Made by a program: the position numbers and the translations under genes. Positions 26,741 through 36,154 of a stretch of 64,000 nucleotides of DNA are shown here, one piece after another. Origin of the DNA: Gammaproteobacteria bacterium. GTDB taxonomy: Bacteria; Pseudomonadota; Gammaproteobacteria; JAJPIJ01. The DNA is taken from NCBI GenBank assembly GCA_022071965.1, contig JAJVIQ010000003.1:62001-126000 (forward strand). The letters are read 5' to 3'. A model generated the notes under the pieces. It worked only from the letters and a program-made list of their open reading frames with translations. It was not told the DNA's origin and ran no database searches. Within the stretch, counting starts at the first letter, position 1. Each line of letters begins with the position of its first letter.

Positions 26741-28294
26741 ATGCACATCGGTGACTACCTGGGACGGCGGGCGCTTTACACGCCCGACCGCATCGGTATC
26801 GTCGATGCCGGCAAGTCGCCTGCCTGGCGCCTGACGTTTGCGGCTCTCAACGAACGCGCCAACCGCTTCGCAAACTGGCTCCGTGATGCGGCGGGGATCG
26901 GACACGGGGATCGCGTCGCCATCCTGGCGCGAGACGGCCTCGAGCACATGGACTGCTTTTTCGCCTGCGGCAAGCTCGGGGCGATACACACGGCACTGAA
27001 CTGGCGGCTGCACTGGCGCGAGATCGAGGCGATCGTGGCACAGACACGGCCGCGGATGCTCATCTACTGCGACGATTTCCGAGAGGCCGTGACCGAGTTG
27101 CAGCGGGCCATATCGGATTCCGATCACGCGATCGGCCACTATCTGCACATCAGCGGTGACGGCATCGACGGGAGTCTGCAGTTCGAGTCCGCGCTGCAAT
27201 CCGGTCGAAGCGCACCGGTCGGCTGCGAGGCGGTCACGGAAGAGGACATTGCGGCGCTGATCCTCACCGGCGGCACGACCGGGCAGCCCAAGGGCGCCGC
27301 CGTTTCCCACCGGATGATCGCGTGGAATACGCTCAACACCGTGATCCACGATCTCCGCCACGACGACGTTTATCTGAACGTGTTCCCGCTGTTCCATACC
27401 GGCGGGCTTTTCGTCTACACCCTGCCGCAGGTGATGCTGGGCGGCACGACGGTGCTCATGCGGCAATTCGACGCGGAGCGGGTGCTGGAATTGATAGAGG
27501 CGGAGAAGGTCACGCTGTTCGCCGGCGTTCCCACCATGTATCAGATGCTCACGCGTGCGCCAAAATGGCCGCACGCCGACCTGGGCTCGCTGCGTTTCTG
27601 CGTCAGCGGCGGCGCGGCGCTGCCATTGGAGCTCGTGGACCGCTACATGACCGAGAAGCGGGTCCGATTCAAGCAGGGTTTCGGCATGACCGAGTTCGGC
27701 CCGGGCGTGTTCGCGCTGGCGCCGGAAGACGCGATGCGCAAGGCCGGTTCGATAGGCCGACCCAACTTTTTCGTCGACGCGCGCATCATCGGTCCGGAAG
27801 GCGACACCGTCGGCCCCGGTGAAATCGGCGAGCTGCTGCTGCGCGGCCCGTCGTGCTGCTCCGGCTACTTCGAACCCGACGGGCGGCGGCGGCCGGTCAC
27901 GGACACGGACGGGTGGCTGCACACGGGCGACCTGGCTCGCCGTGACGAGGACGGTTATTACTACGTCGTCGATCGCAAGAAGGACATGTTCATCAGCGGC
28001 GGCGAGAACATCTACCCGCTCGAGATCGAGGCGGCGCTGTATCATCACCCGGCCGTGCACATGTGCGCGGTGGTGGGCGTCCCGGATACGCGCTGGGGCG
28101 AGTGCGGTGTCGCCTGCGTCGTGCTGAAGGTCGGCGCCAACGCCACCGAGACTGAGCTGATCGATTTCCTGGGCGAGCGCCTTGCGCGTTACAAGGTGCC
28201 CAAGCGCGTGGCCTTCATGGAGAGCATGCCGGTGTCCGCCGCGGGCAAGATCCTCAAGCGCGAGTTGCGCCGACAGCTCACGGGACATTCCTGA
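26741..28294 (+). CDS. Acyl-CoA synthetase (AMP-forming)
   Basis: A 517-residue ANL-family ligase that activates a carboxylic acid to its CoA thioester through an acyl-AMP. The P-loop TGGTTGQPKGA, the motif GFGMTEFGPG, the hinge TGDLARRDEDGYYYVVDRKKD and the catalytic Lys (AAGKILKREL) are all intact. The substrate cannot be read from sequence. Starting 27 bases after phaC, it may supply CoA-activated fatty or hydroxy acids for polymer synthesis. Its 3' end overlaps the convergent glycosylase gene by 17 bases. Confidence 0.9.
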   Translation: MHIGDYLGRRALYTPDRIGIVDAGKSPAWRLTFAALNERANRFANWLRDAAGIGHGDRVAILARDGLEHMDCFFACGKLGAIHTALNWRLHWREIEAIVAQTRPRMLIYCDDFREAVTELQRAISDSDHAIGHYLHISGDGIDGSLQFESALQSGRSAPVGCEAVTEEDIAALILTGGTTGQPKGAAVSHRMIAWNTLNTVIHDLRHDDVYLNVFPLFHTGGLFVYTLPQVMLGGTTVLMRQFDAERVLELIEAEKVTLFAGVPTMYQMLTRAPKWPHADLGSLRFCVSGGAALPLELVDRYMTEKRVRFKQGFGMTEFGPGVFALAPEDAMRKAGSIGRPNFFVDARIIGPEGDTVGPGEIGELLLRGPSCCSGYFEPDGRRRPVTDTDGWLHTGDLARRDEDGYYYVVDRKKDMFISGGENIYPLEIEAALYHHPAVHMCAVVGVPDTRWGECGVACVVLKVGANATETELIDFLGERLARYKVPKRVAFMESMPVSAAGKILKRELRRQLTGHS

Positions 28295-28937
28295 CCTGCG
28301 CGCAGACATCGACCAGGCAACAGCTGTCGCACAACGGCTTCCGCTTGCACGCAACCTTGGCGTGACGAACTATGAGCGCGTGATACTCATTGTAGAGTGG
28401 AGCATCGCCGCGCAGCCCGTGCTCGAACACGTGCCGCAGTGCCTCATAGGACTCGTCCCCGCGGCACAGGCCGAGGCGCGAGAAGATGCGACGCGTATAG
28501 GCGTCGATGACGAACACCGGTCGCGCGAAGGCATACAGCAAGATGTCATCGGCCGTCTCCTGGCCGACCCCGTTCACGGCAAGGATCTCGCGGCGCAGGG
28601 CGTCGGTCGGCAGCCTGCACAGCGAGTCCATGCCGCCCTTCTCCAGGTACCAGCGGCAAAGATTCTGCAGCCGCCCGGCCTTGACGTTGAAATAGCCCGA
28701 CGGGCGAACCAGTTCCGCGAGGCCTGCCGGGGGCATCTCGGCGATCCGGCGGGCGTCGAGACACCCGGCGACGGCGAGGTTTCCGATGGCGCGCTCGACG
28801 TTCGCCCACGCGGCGTTCTGGGTGAGCACCGCCCCGACCAGGACCTCGAAGGCCGTGTCGCCGGGCCACCAGTGCTGCGGCCCGTAACGCCGGTGGAGAC
28901 GCCTGTAGACGGCGCGCAGCGAGACCTGGCGTTTCAT
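28278..28937 (-). CDS. Endonuclease III-related HhH-GPD DNA glycosylase with Fe-S cluster
   Basis: A 219-residue base-excision repair protein. It has the helix-hairpin-helix VNGVGQETADDILLYA, the catalytic Asp in FVIDAYTRR and a C-terminal 4Fe-4S motif of spacing C-x5-C-x2-C-x5-C (CKRKPLCDSC then C). Where endonuclease III has its lyase Lys (GVGRKTAN) this protein has Glu, which fits the endonuclease III-related subfamily (COG2231 type) rather than Nth. The ATG at 28937 overlaps the rluB stop (ATGA). Substrate unknown, probably a damaged or alkylated base. Confidence 0.88.
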   Translation of the reverse strand: MKRQVSLRAVYRRLHRRYGPQHWWPGDTAFEVLVGAVLTQNAAWANVERAIGNLAVAGCLDARRIAEMPPAGLAELVRPSGYFNVKAGRLQNLCRWYLEKGGMDSLCRLPTDALRREILAVNGVGQETADDILLYAFARPVFVIDAYTRRIFSRLGLCRGDESYEALRHVFEHGLRGDAPLYNEYHALIVRHAKVACKRKPLCDSCCLVDVCAQVRNVP

Positions 28938-30001
28938 CCGCCGCGGCGCGGAGGCCTGCGGCCGGGGGCTCGCGCCGCGGCCGTCCTTCCCGGCCCGGCG
29001 GCGCGAGATGAACCGGATGCCGGCCCGCGCGCGGCCGCGGCCGATTGCCCCCTGCCTCCCGCACGCTGATCCGCTGCGTGGCCGTGACGTTTCGGGGATG
29101 CCCGGGGCCGGGTGCTCGTCCACTCTTCCTCGCGTGCGCGGGCGGATCGCGACGCCGCGGGCCGCCGCGTCGCCCTGCCCTGCTTGCGCGCGCCCGCACG
29201 CGCGCGTTTGCCGGCCGCCGCCTCGCGCTTGACCTTGTTGCGCTTCGCCGCCTCGTCGAGCTCAATGCCGGCCACGGCGATCAGGGCGTCGACCTCGGCG
29301 GGCTCGAGCTCCCACCAGCGGCCGGCACGCTGATCCCGCGGCAGACCGACGGGGCCGTATCGAACCCGCGTCAGGCGGCTCACCTTCAACCCTTGAGACT
29401 CCCAGAGCCGCCGCACCTCGCGATTGCGTCCTTCGCGCAGCGTCACGTGGTACCAGTGATTGGCGCCGTCCCCGCCGGCGTCGGTGATCCTGTCGAATCT
29501 CGCAACCCCGTCCTCCAGCGGCACGCCGGCGAGCAGATGCTCGAGCACCCCGGACTTGACCTCCCCCAGCACCCGCACCGCGTACTCGCGCTCCACGCCG
29601 CTGGACGGGTGCATCAGGCGGTGCGCGAGCTCGCCATCGGTGGTGAAGAGCAACAGGCCGGTGGTGTTGAAGTCCAGCCGCCCGATGCTGAGCCAGCGTC
29701 CGCCACGCGCGCCGGGCAGGTCCTCGTATACCGTGGGCCGCCCCTGCTCATCGCTGCGGGAACAGACCTTGCCAGCGGGCTTGTGATAACCGATGACGCG
29801 CAGTACGCGCCTGTAGAGCCGCTCCGACGGTACGAGCCGGCCATCGACACGGACCTCGTCACCGGTCTGGACGACATCGCCGAGGCCGGCGACCCTGCCG
29901 TTTATCGACACGCGCCCCGCCTCGATCCACGCCTCCATCAGGCGCCTCGAACCCAGGCCGGCGCGGGCAAGAACCTTGTGCAGTCGTTCGCGGGCGAGCA
30001 T
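28934..30001 (-). CDS. rluB: 23S rRNA pseudouridine synthase (RluB family)
   Basis: A 355-residue RsuA/RluB-family enzyme. An S4 RNA-binding domain (MLARERLHKVLARAGLGSRR, residues 1-60) is followed by the pseudouridine synthase domain with the catalytic Asp in IGRLDFNTTGLLLFT and the motif LREGRNREVRRLWES. From about residue 255 the protein becomes a highly basic Arg/Ala/Gly/Ser tail, as in many RluB proteins but of unusual length. It lies downstream of scpA-scpB, a common association. Confidence 0.92.
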   Translation of the reverse strand: MLARERLHKVLARAGLGSRRLMEAWIEAGRVSINGRVAGLGDVVQTGDEVRVDGRLVPSERLYRRVLRVIGYHKPAGKVCSRSDEQGRPTVYEDLPGARGGRWLSIGRLDFNTTGLLLFTTDGELAHRLMHPSSGVEREYAVRVLGEVKSGVLEHLLAGVPLEDGVARFDRITDAGGDGANHWYHVTLREGRNREVRRLWESQGLKVSRLTRVRYGPVGLPRDQRAGRWWELEPAEVDALIAVAGIELDEAAKRNKVKREAAAGKRARAGARKQGRATRRPAASRSARAREEEWTSTRPRASPKRHGHAADQRAGGRGQSAAAARGPASGSSRAAGPGRTAAARAPGRRPPRRGG

Positions 30002-30098
30002 TGCGCGGGACTATCGACTGTGCGATCGGTTACGCGCGATGGCACGCCACCGTGCGCGCATGCGATCCCATTCGCCGTTCGATGGCGGTGCCGGCCGG

Positions 30099-30974
<876 letters not shown>

Positions 30975-30975
30975 C

Positions 30976-31794
30976 TCAGCCCAACGCCTTCAGGTAAATC
31001 GGTCCGAACATCTCGTTCTGCACCAGCTCGACCAGGTGCTCCTTGAGCAGCTCGAGGATCGCGAGCAAGGTGACGACTACGCCGGCGCGCCCTTCCTGCA
31101 CCTCGAAGAGCTGAACGAAATCGATGAACCCGCCGCTGCGCGTACGATCCAGAACGATGGCCATCCGCTCCCGCACCGACAGCGGTTCGCGCTGCACATG
31201 ATGATTGGAAAACAGGCTGGCGCGCGCAAGCACTTCGGTGAAGACCGCCAGCAGTTCCTGCAGCGACACGCCCGGCGGTGGCGCCGTGCTTCGCCGCTCG
31301 GGAAAGGGCACCACCACCGACCAGTGCTCGCGTTCCAGGCGCGGCAGATTTTCGAGATCCTCGGCGGCTTTCTTGTAGCGCTCGTACGCCTGCAGGCGGC
31401 GCACGAGCTCGGCGCGCGGATCCTCCTCCTCGACCGCCGCGACCGGCCGCGGCAGCAGCATGCGCGACTTGATCTCCGCGAGCATCGCGGCCATCACCAG
31501 GTACTCGGCCGCCAGCTCGAGCCGCAGGTCCTGCATCAACTCGATGTACGACATGTACTGGCGCGTGATCTGGGCGATCGGAATATCCAGTATGTCGAGA
31601 TTCTGCCGCTGGATGAGGTACAGCAGCAGATCGAGCGGCCCTTCGAAGGTCTCCTCGAGGAATACGGCCAGCGCATCCGGCGGTATATAGAGATCCCTGG
31701 GCATCTCGGCAAGCGGCACGCCCTGCACGACGGCGAACGGCATCTCCTCCTGCTCCGGATGCGCGGGGGGGGCGAGGTCGTTTTCCGTGCTCAT
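30976..31794 (-). CDS. scpA: Segregation and condensation protein A (kleisin)
   Basis: A 272-residue kleisin that bridges the SMC head domains. The N-terminal signature EGPLDLLLYLIQRQNLDILDI and the middle segment EYLVMAAMLAEIKSRMLLP are characteristic. The C-terminal winged helix contains LLAILELLKEHLVELVQNEMFG. About 40 extra residues precede the core, so the true start could be internal. It is immediately upstream of scpB; no smc gene lies in the window. Confidence 0.94.
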   Translation of the reverse strand: MSTENDLAPPAHPEQEEMPFAVVQGVPLAEMPRDLYIPPDALAVFLEETFEGPLDLLLYLIQRQNLDILDIPIAQITRQYMSYIELMQDLRLELAAEYLVMAAMLAEIKSRMLLPRPVAAVEEEDPRAELVRRLQAYERYKKAAEDLENLPRLEREHWSVVVPFPERRSTAPPPGVSLQELLAVFTEVLARASLFSNHHVQREPLSVRERMAIVLDRTRSGGFIDFVQLFEVQEGRAGVVVTLLAILELLKEHLVELVQNEMFGPIYLKALG

Positions 31795-31887
31795 CTGTCC
31801 GAGGCCAGGGCGTGACCGCCCGTACGGCGCCGGTGGCGGCGGCGTGGCGGGCTGGGAACGGGCTCTCGCATACGATCGCCGCCGCGT

Positions 31888-33099
31888 TCAGCGGTAGGAG
31901 ATGCCCATGGCCTCGCGCACGTCCTCCATGGCCTGGCGCGCGGTCTCGCGGGCCTTCTCGCAGCCCTCGTCGATGATGTTGCGCACGGCATCCAGGTCCT
32001 CCAGATACTCGGCACTGCGCTCCCTTATTGGCTTCAACTCCTTCAGAACGACGTCGATGACCGCCTGCTTGCACTCGATGCAGCCGATCGCGGCGCTGCG
32101 GCAACCCTGCTGCACCCAGCTCTTGGTCTCCGGCGAGGAGTAGATCAGGTGGAATTTCCAAACCGGGCATTTGTCGGGATCGCCGGGGTCGGTGCGACGC
32201 ACGCGCTGCGGATCCGTGGGCATCGTGCGCAGCTTCCTCTCCACCTCCTCGGGCGGCTCGCGCAGTCCGATGGTGTTGCCGTAGGACTTGGACATCTTCC
32301 TCCCGTCCAGGCCGGGCACGCTGGACTCCGGGGTCAACAGCGCCTGCGGCTCGGGCAGAATGACCTTGCCGCCGCCCTCGAGGTAGCCGAGCAACCGCTC
32401 GCGATCGCCGATGCTGACGTTCTGCTGCGCCGCCAGCAGGGCCTTGGCGCGCTCGAGGGCGTCGGCATCGCCGGTCTCCTGGTACTTCTTGCGCAACTCG
32501 TTGTAGAGCGTGGCGTTCTTCTTGCCCATCTTCTTGGCCGCGGCCTCGGCCTTGTCCTCGAAGCCCGGCTCCCGCCCATAGAGGAAATTGAAGCGGCGGG
32601 CGACCTCGCGCGCCAACTCGATATGCGCCACCTGGTCCTCACCGACCGGCACGTGCCCGGCGCGGTAGATGAGCACGTCGGCGGCCTGCAGCAGGGGGTA
32701 GCCCAGGAATCCGTAGGTCGAGAGGTCCTTGCCCTTCAACCGCTCCTGCTGGTCTTTATAGGACGGTACGCGCTCCAGCCAGCCGAGCGGCGTGATCATC
32801 GACAGCAGCAGGTGCAGTTCCGCGTGCTCGGGCACCCGGGACTGTATGAACAGGGTGGCCTCCCCGGGATTGATACCCACGGCCAGCCAGTCCACCACCA
32901 GGTCGAGGACCGACTGGGAGATGACCGAGGTGTCCTCGTAATGCGTCGTCAGCGCATGCCAGTCGGCGACGAAGAAGTAGCACTCGTACTCGTGCTGCAG
33001 CACGACCCAGTTCTTCAGCACGCCGTGGAAATGGCCGAGATGGAGCTGACCCGTCGGGCGCATCCCTGACACAACCCGGCGGTTAGCAGAAATGTTCAA
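31888..33099 (-). CDS. trpS: Tryptophanyl-tRNA synthetase (long form)
   Basis: This 403-residue class I synthetase has the HIGH-type motif in TGQLHLGHFHG and the KMSKS motif in GRKMSKSYGNT. It is longer than the roughly 330-residue enterobacterial enzyme. The difference is mostly an insertion before KMSKS (Lys-rich AAAKKMGKKNATLYNELRKK to VILPEPQ) and a C-terminal extension, a form seen in several proteobacteria. The start is TTG 33099, supported by a GAGGAG site 8 bases upstream; no ATG lies before the essential SGMRPTG segment. Confidence 0.95.
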   Translation of the reverse strand: MNISANRRVVSGMRPTGQLHLGHFHGVLKNWVVLQHEYECYFFVADWHALTTHYEDTSVISQSVLDLVVDWLAVGINPGEATLFIQSRVPEHAELHLLLSMITPLGWLERVPSYKDQQERLKGKDLSTYGFLGYPLLQAADVLIYRAGHVPVGEDQVAHIELAREVARRFNFLYGREPGFEDKAEAAAKKMGKKNATLYNELRKKYQETGDADALERAKALLAAQQNVSIGDRERLLGYLEGGGKVILPEPQALLTPESSVPGLDGRKMSKSYGNTIGLREPPEEVERKLRTMPTDPQRVRRTDPGDPDKCPVWKFHLIYSSPETKSWVQQGCRSAAIGCIECKQAVIDVVLKELKPIRERSAEYLEDLDAVRNIIDEGCEKARETARQAMEDVREAMGISYR

Positions 33100-33156
33100 T
33101 CAGGTCGCTCCTCGTTGGCGTCATTTTCTTTCTTCTCGCCGGCCCATCCGTCGCCA

Positions 33157-33807
33157 TCAGCGGGGGAGCAGAGAGTACACCAGATGCAGTCCGGCTTGCA
33201 GGACCGGATACAGCACGGCGCTCAGCCAGCCGGTTGCCAGCAGGACAACGATGATGACCAGGCCAAATGGCTCTAACTTGCTGTAAGGAATGGCGAGTTT
33301 TCTCGGCAGCAGCGCCGCGGCGACCCGCCCGCCGTCGAGCGGCAACAACGGCAACAGGTTGAAGGCCGCCAATGCGAGATTGGCGATGATACCCACCTGC
33401 GCCATCGCGAGGAGGCCGCCGGCGAGTGCGGGCCCGACGGCCGTCACACCGTCCGCGACCCACACCACGCCGACCCAGAACAGCATCTGCGCCACGTTGG
33501 CCCCGGGACCGGCGAGGGCCACCAGCACCAGATCGCGGCGCAACTTCTTGAAATTCCGCCAGTCGATCGGGACCGGCTTGGCCCAGCCGAAGATGAATCC
33601 CGCCTTGGTCACGAGCAGCAGCAGAGGCACCAGCAGGGTCCCGACCGGATCGACATGCTTCAGGGGGTTGGCCGTCAGCCTCCCCTGCGCTGCGGCCGTC
33701 GGGTCGCCCAGCCACTTCGCCACCAGGCCGTGACCGACCTCGTGCAAGGTCACCGCGAAGATGATCGGCACCGCGCTTATCAGGATCTCCAGCAACATCG
33801 TCAACAT
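33157..33807 (-). CDS. Site-2 protease family (M50) membrane metalloprotease
   Basis: A 216-residue integral membrane protein with zinc motif HEVGH in the first helix (IIFAVTLHEVGHGLVAKW) and the second metal-ligand motif NLLPLLPLDGGR. The central motif GWAKPVP and LAGPGANV match the short rhomboid-neighbour type of M50 protein often next to trpS and scpA. It probably cleaves a membrane-embedded substrate, which is unknown. It forms a minus-strand run with the YciO-type gene and trpS. Confidence 0.92.
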   Translation of the reverse strand: MLTMLLEILISAVPIIFAVTLHEVGHGLVAKWLGDPTAAAQGRLTANPLKHVDPVGTLLVPLLLLVTKAGFIFGWAKPVPIDWRNFKKLRRDLVLVALAGPGANVAQMLFWVGVVWVADGVTAVGPALAGGLLAMAQVGIIANLALAAFNLLPLLPLDGGRVAAALLPRKLAIPYSKLEPFGLVIIVVLLATGWLSAVLYPVLQAGLHLVYSLLPR

Positions 33808-33837
33808 GATCAGTGCTCGGTCCGTGGAATACCCGTA

Positions 33838-34146
33838 TCAATAGTCCTCCGGCGGTCTGACGACCGCCAGATACGCGGCGACTATCAGGCAGACCGCGAA
33901 TCCCGCGATACCGAGTCGGCCAATCCAGTAGATTGCCGGCCAGCGATGATCGCCGAGACCCCACGCGCCGAGTGCCGGCACCAGGCAGAGCCAGCCATAA
34001 CCGAGCCAGTGGCCGGCCGCGACGGCATCGGGTCCGCTCGTTCGGGCATCGAGGTGGCTGATGAGGTTGCGCGCAAGGCCGACGACGGCGATACCGGCGA
34101 GCAGAGCCGCGCCGAGACGCGCGAAGCGGTGCAGCCCGGTCGTCAT
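33838..34146 (-). CDS. Small four-helix membrane protein of unknown function
   Basis: A 102-residue protein with hydrophobic stretches near residues 10-25, 42-60, 68-78 and 79-95 (for example AALLAGIAVVGLARNL and GIAGFAVCLIVAAYLAVV). It has no motif I recognise. The ATG at 34146 follows a strong GGAGG-type site; an in-frame start seven codons earlier would overlap the upstream YciO-type gene by 8 bases. It lies between that gene and the M50 protease, so it is probably in the same operon. Confidence 0.7.
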   Translation of the reverse strand: MTTGLHRFARLGAALLAGIAVVGLARNLISHLDARTSGPDAVAAGHWLGYGWLCLVPALGAWGLGDHRWPAIYWIGRLGIAGFAVCLIVAAYLAVVRPPEDY

Positions 34147-34159
34147 CGCCCCCTCCTCC

Positions 34160-34783
34160 TCAGTCACCCAGCGTGGATACGTCGCCGGCCCCGATGCGCA
34201 GCACCCGCGGGGGGCCCTCCGAGATATCGATGACGCTACTGGGCTCGAGGCCGGTATTTCCGCCGTCGACGATGAGATCCAACAGGTTGCCCACCCTCGC
34301 CTCGATGTCAGCCGGGTCGTTCATGGGCATGTCGGCGCCGGGCAGCTGTGCCGTGGTGCTCATGAGCGGTTCGTCCAGGGTCTCGAGCAGGGCCTGCACG
34401 ATGCGATGGTCGGGCACCCGTAACCCGATGGTCTTGCGCCTGGGATTCTGCAGCCGGCGCGGCACCTCGTGCGTGGCCTTGAGCAGAAAGGTATAGGGGC
34501 CGGGCGTCAGCGCCTTCATCAGCCGGAAGGCAGGATTGTCGACCCGCGCGTAAGCGGCCAGCTGGGAGAGGTCGCGGCAGACGAGGGTGAAATTGTGGTC
34601 CTCCTCCAGTCGGCGGATGCGGCGTATGCGCTCCTGCGCCTCCTTCTCGCCGACCCGGCACCCGAACGCATAGCAGGAATCGGTGGGATAGGCGATGACC
34701 CCGCCATCACGCAGCACGGCGACGGTCTGCTCGATGAGCCGTTTCTCCGGATTCCTCAAGTGCATGTGCAGGGTTCTGCTCAT
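34160..34783 (-). CDS. YciO/Sua5 family protein (threonylcarbamoyl-AMP synthase-like)
   Basis: A 207-residue YrdC-fold protein. Key family residues lie in GGVIAYPTDSCYAFGCRVG, RPLYTFLLKAT-like PGPYTFLLKAT and LMSTTAQLPG. The N-terminus (MSRTLHMHLRNPEKR) fits the YciO subgroup, which is related to but distinct from TsaC, so I do not assign the t6A synthesis role with certainty. The ATG at 34783 was chosen over two upstream in-frame starts by resemblance to YciO. It is divergent from yciB. Confidence 0.88.
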   Translation of the reverse strand: MSRTLHMHLRNPEKRLIEQTVAVLRDGGVIAYPTDSCYAFGCRVGEKEAQERIRRIRRLEEDHNFTLVCRDLSQLAAYARVDNPAFRLMKALTPGPYTFLLKATHEVPRRLQNPRRKTIGLRVPDHRIVQALLETLDEPLMSTTAQLPGADMPMNDPADIEARVGNLLDLIVDGGNTGLEPSSVIDISEGPPRVLRIGAGDVSTLGD

Positions 34784-34980
34784 CGGCATCGCCACGGGAT
34801 GGAGGCAGCGGCTCCAACGCCGGGGCCGACGCCAGTTTGCCCTGATCGTGCCCCCGGCAAAAGGCTTGATCTTCCGGACGATTTGCGAACGTCGGGGGAC
34901 GCCGCCGCACGGCGGCGCGCGCGTGGAGGGCGTTGCGGGTTTTCGGTATGATGCCGCGCAAACGACAGCCGCGCCAAGCC

Positions 34981-35541
34981 ATGAAGTTTCTCCTCGACCA
35001 GTTTCCGATCATCGCCTTCTTCGTCGCGTACTTTTTCCCGCCGGAGGGCACCAGGGCGATCTTCTTCGCGACCGCCGTGGCGATCCCGGCCTCGCTGCTG
35101 CAGGTGACCGCGCACCGGATCATGTACCGGCGCTTCGACAAGGGCCAGTTGGTCACCCTCGGGCTGCTGGTCGTGCTGGGCGGCGCCACGCTGCTGCTGC
35201 AGGACGAGCGCTATATCATGTGGAAGCCCACGGCCGTGTACTGGCTCTTCGCCGCCGTGTTCCTCGGCAGCCAGTTCATCGGCGCCAGGCCCGTCGCCGA
35301 ACGCATGATGGGGCACGTCATGGCGGCGCCGCGACGGATCTGGCTGCGGGTGAATGCCGCATGGGTGGTGTTCTTCACCGTGCTCGGATTCCTGAATCTC
35401 TATGTCGCCAAGCACTACAGCGAGGCCGCGTGGGTGAAGTTCAAGCTGTTCGGGGTGCTCGGCCTGCTGCTGCTGTTCGCTCTCGCGCAGACCGTCTACC
35501 TCTCACGCCACAGCGAACTGAAGGAAGTACCAAAGGGCTGA
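34981..35541 (+). CDS. yciB: Septation protein A / YciB inner-membrane protein
   Basis: A 186-residue protein with five membrane helices beginning [18 protein letters not shown], the characteristic YciB start. Conserved GEVFFWKP-like segment [19 protein letters not shown] and [17 protein letters not shown] are present. YciB proteins are linked to cell-envelope synthesis and division. A -10-like TATGAT lies at 34947-34952. It begins a plus-strand run with the YciI, BolA, methyltransferase and dapE genes. Confidence 0.94.
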   Translation: MKFLLDQFPIIAFFVAYFFPPEGTRAIFFATAVAIPASLLQVTAHRIMYRRFDKGQLVTLGLLVVLGGATLLLQDERYIMWKPTAVYWLFAAVFLGSQFIGARPVAERMMGHVMAAPRRIWLRVNAAWVVFFTVLGFLNLYVAKHYSEAAWVKFKLFGVLGLLLLFALAQTVYLSRHSELKEVPKG

Positions 35542-35545
35542 ATCC

Positions 35546-35845
35546 ATGCTATATGTCATCATCGGCGAAGACGACGAAAACAGCCTGCAGAAACGCCTGC
35601 AGGTGCGGCCGCGCCACCTGGAGCGACTGGACGCGCTCCGGGACGAGGGACGCATGATCCTGGCCGGCCCGTTCCCCGCCATCGACAGTCCGGATCCGGG
35701 ACCGGCAGGGTTCACCGGCAGCATGATCGTCGCCGAGTTCGAATCGCTCGCCGCCGCCCGGGAATGGGCGGAGGCGGACCCCTATCTCGCCGAGGGCGTC
35801 TACAAGCGGGTCGACGTCAGGCCCTTCAGGAAGACCCTCCCCTAG
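35546..35845 (+). CDS. YciI family protein
   Basis: A 99-residue dimeric ferredoxin-fold protein starting [10 protein letters not shown], 4 bases after yciB. The putative active-site His (RPRHLERL) and Asp ([11 protein letters not shown]) of the family are present. The biochemical function is unknown in most YciI proteins. The yciB-yciI-bolA order is frequent in proteobacteria and suggests cotranscription. Confidence 0.92.
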   Translation: MLYVIIGEDDENSLQKRLQVRPRHLERLDALRDEGRMILAGPFPAIDSPDPGPAGFTGSMIVAEFESLAAAREWAEADPYLAEGVYKRVDVRPFRKTLP

Positions 35846-35849
35846 CCTC

Positions 35850-36134
35850 ATGAGCGCGAGCGATCGCATCGAGCGCATGCGCGCCCGCCTGCACCAGGCC
35901 TTGCGGCCGACCGTGATGGACGTCGTCGACGAGAGCCACCTGCATGCCGGCCACGTCGGGGCACAGAGCGGACGCGGGCACTACCGCCTGCACATCGTCT
36001 CACGCCAGTTCGAGGGGCTGTTGCCGCTCGCGCGTCATCGCGCGGTGTACGAGGCGCTGGGCGAGATGATGCAGACGGACATCCATGCGCTGAGCATCCA
36101 GGCACTCACGCCGGAGGAGACCCAGCCCCGCTGA
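35850..36134 (+). CDS. BolA family protein
   Basis: A 94-residue protein with the BolA signature: DESHLHAGH (conserved His ligands) and GHYRLHIVSRQFEGLLPLARHR, followed by YEALGEMM and HALSIQAL. BolA proteins bind monothiol glutaredoxins through a shared 2Fe-2S cluster or act as DNA-binding stress regulators. It follows the YciI gene by 4 bases and precedes the DNA methyltransferase by 20. Confidence 0.93.
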   Translation: MSASDRIERMRARLHQALRPTVMDVVDESHLHAGHVGAQSGRGHYRLHIVSRQFEGLLPLARHRAVYEALGEMMQTDIHALSIQALTPEETQPR

Positions 36135-36154
36135 GAGCGCGCGGCGCAAAGACG

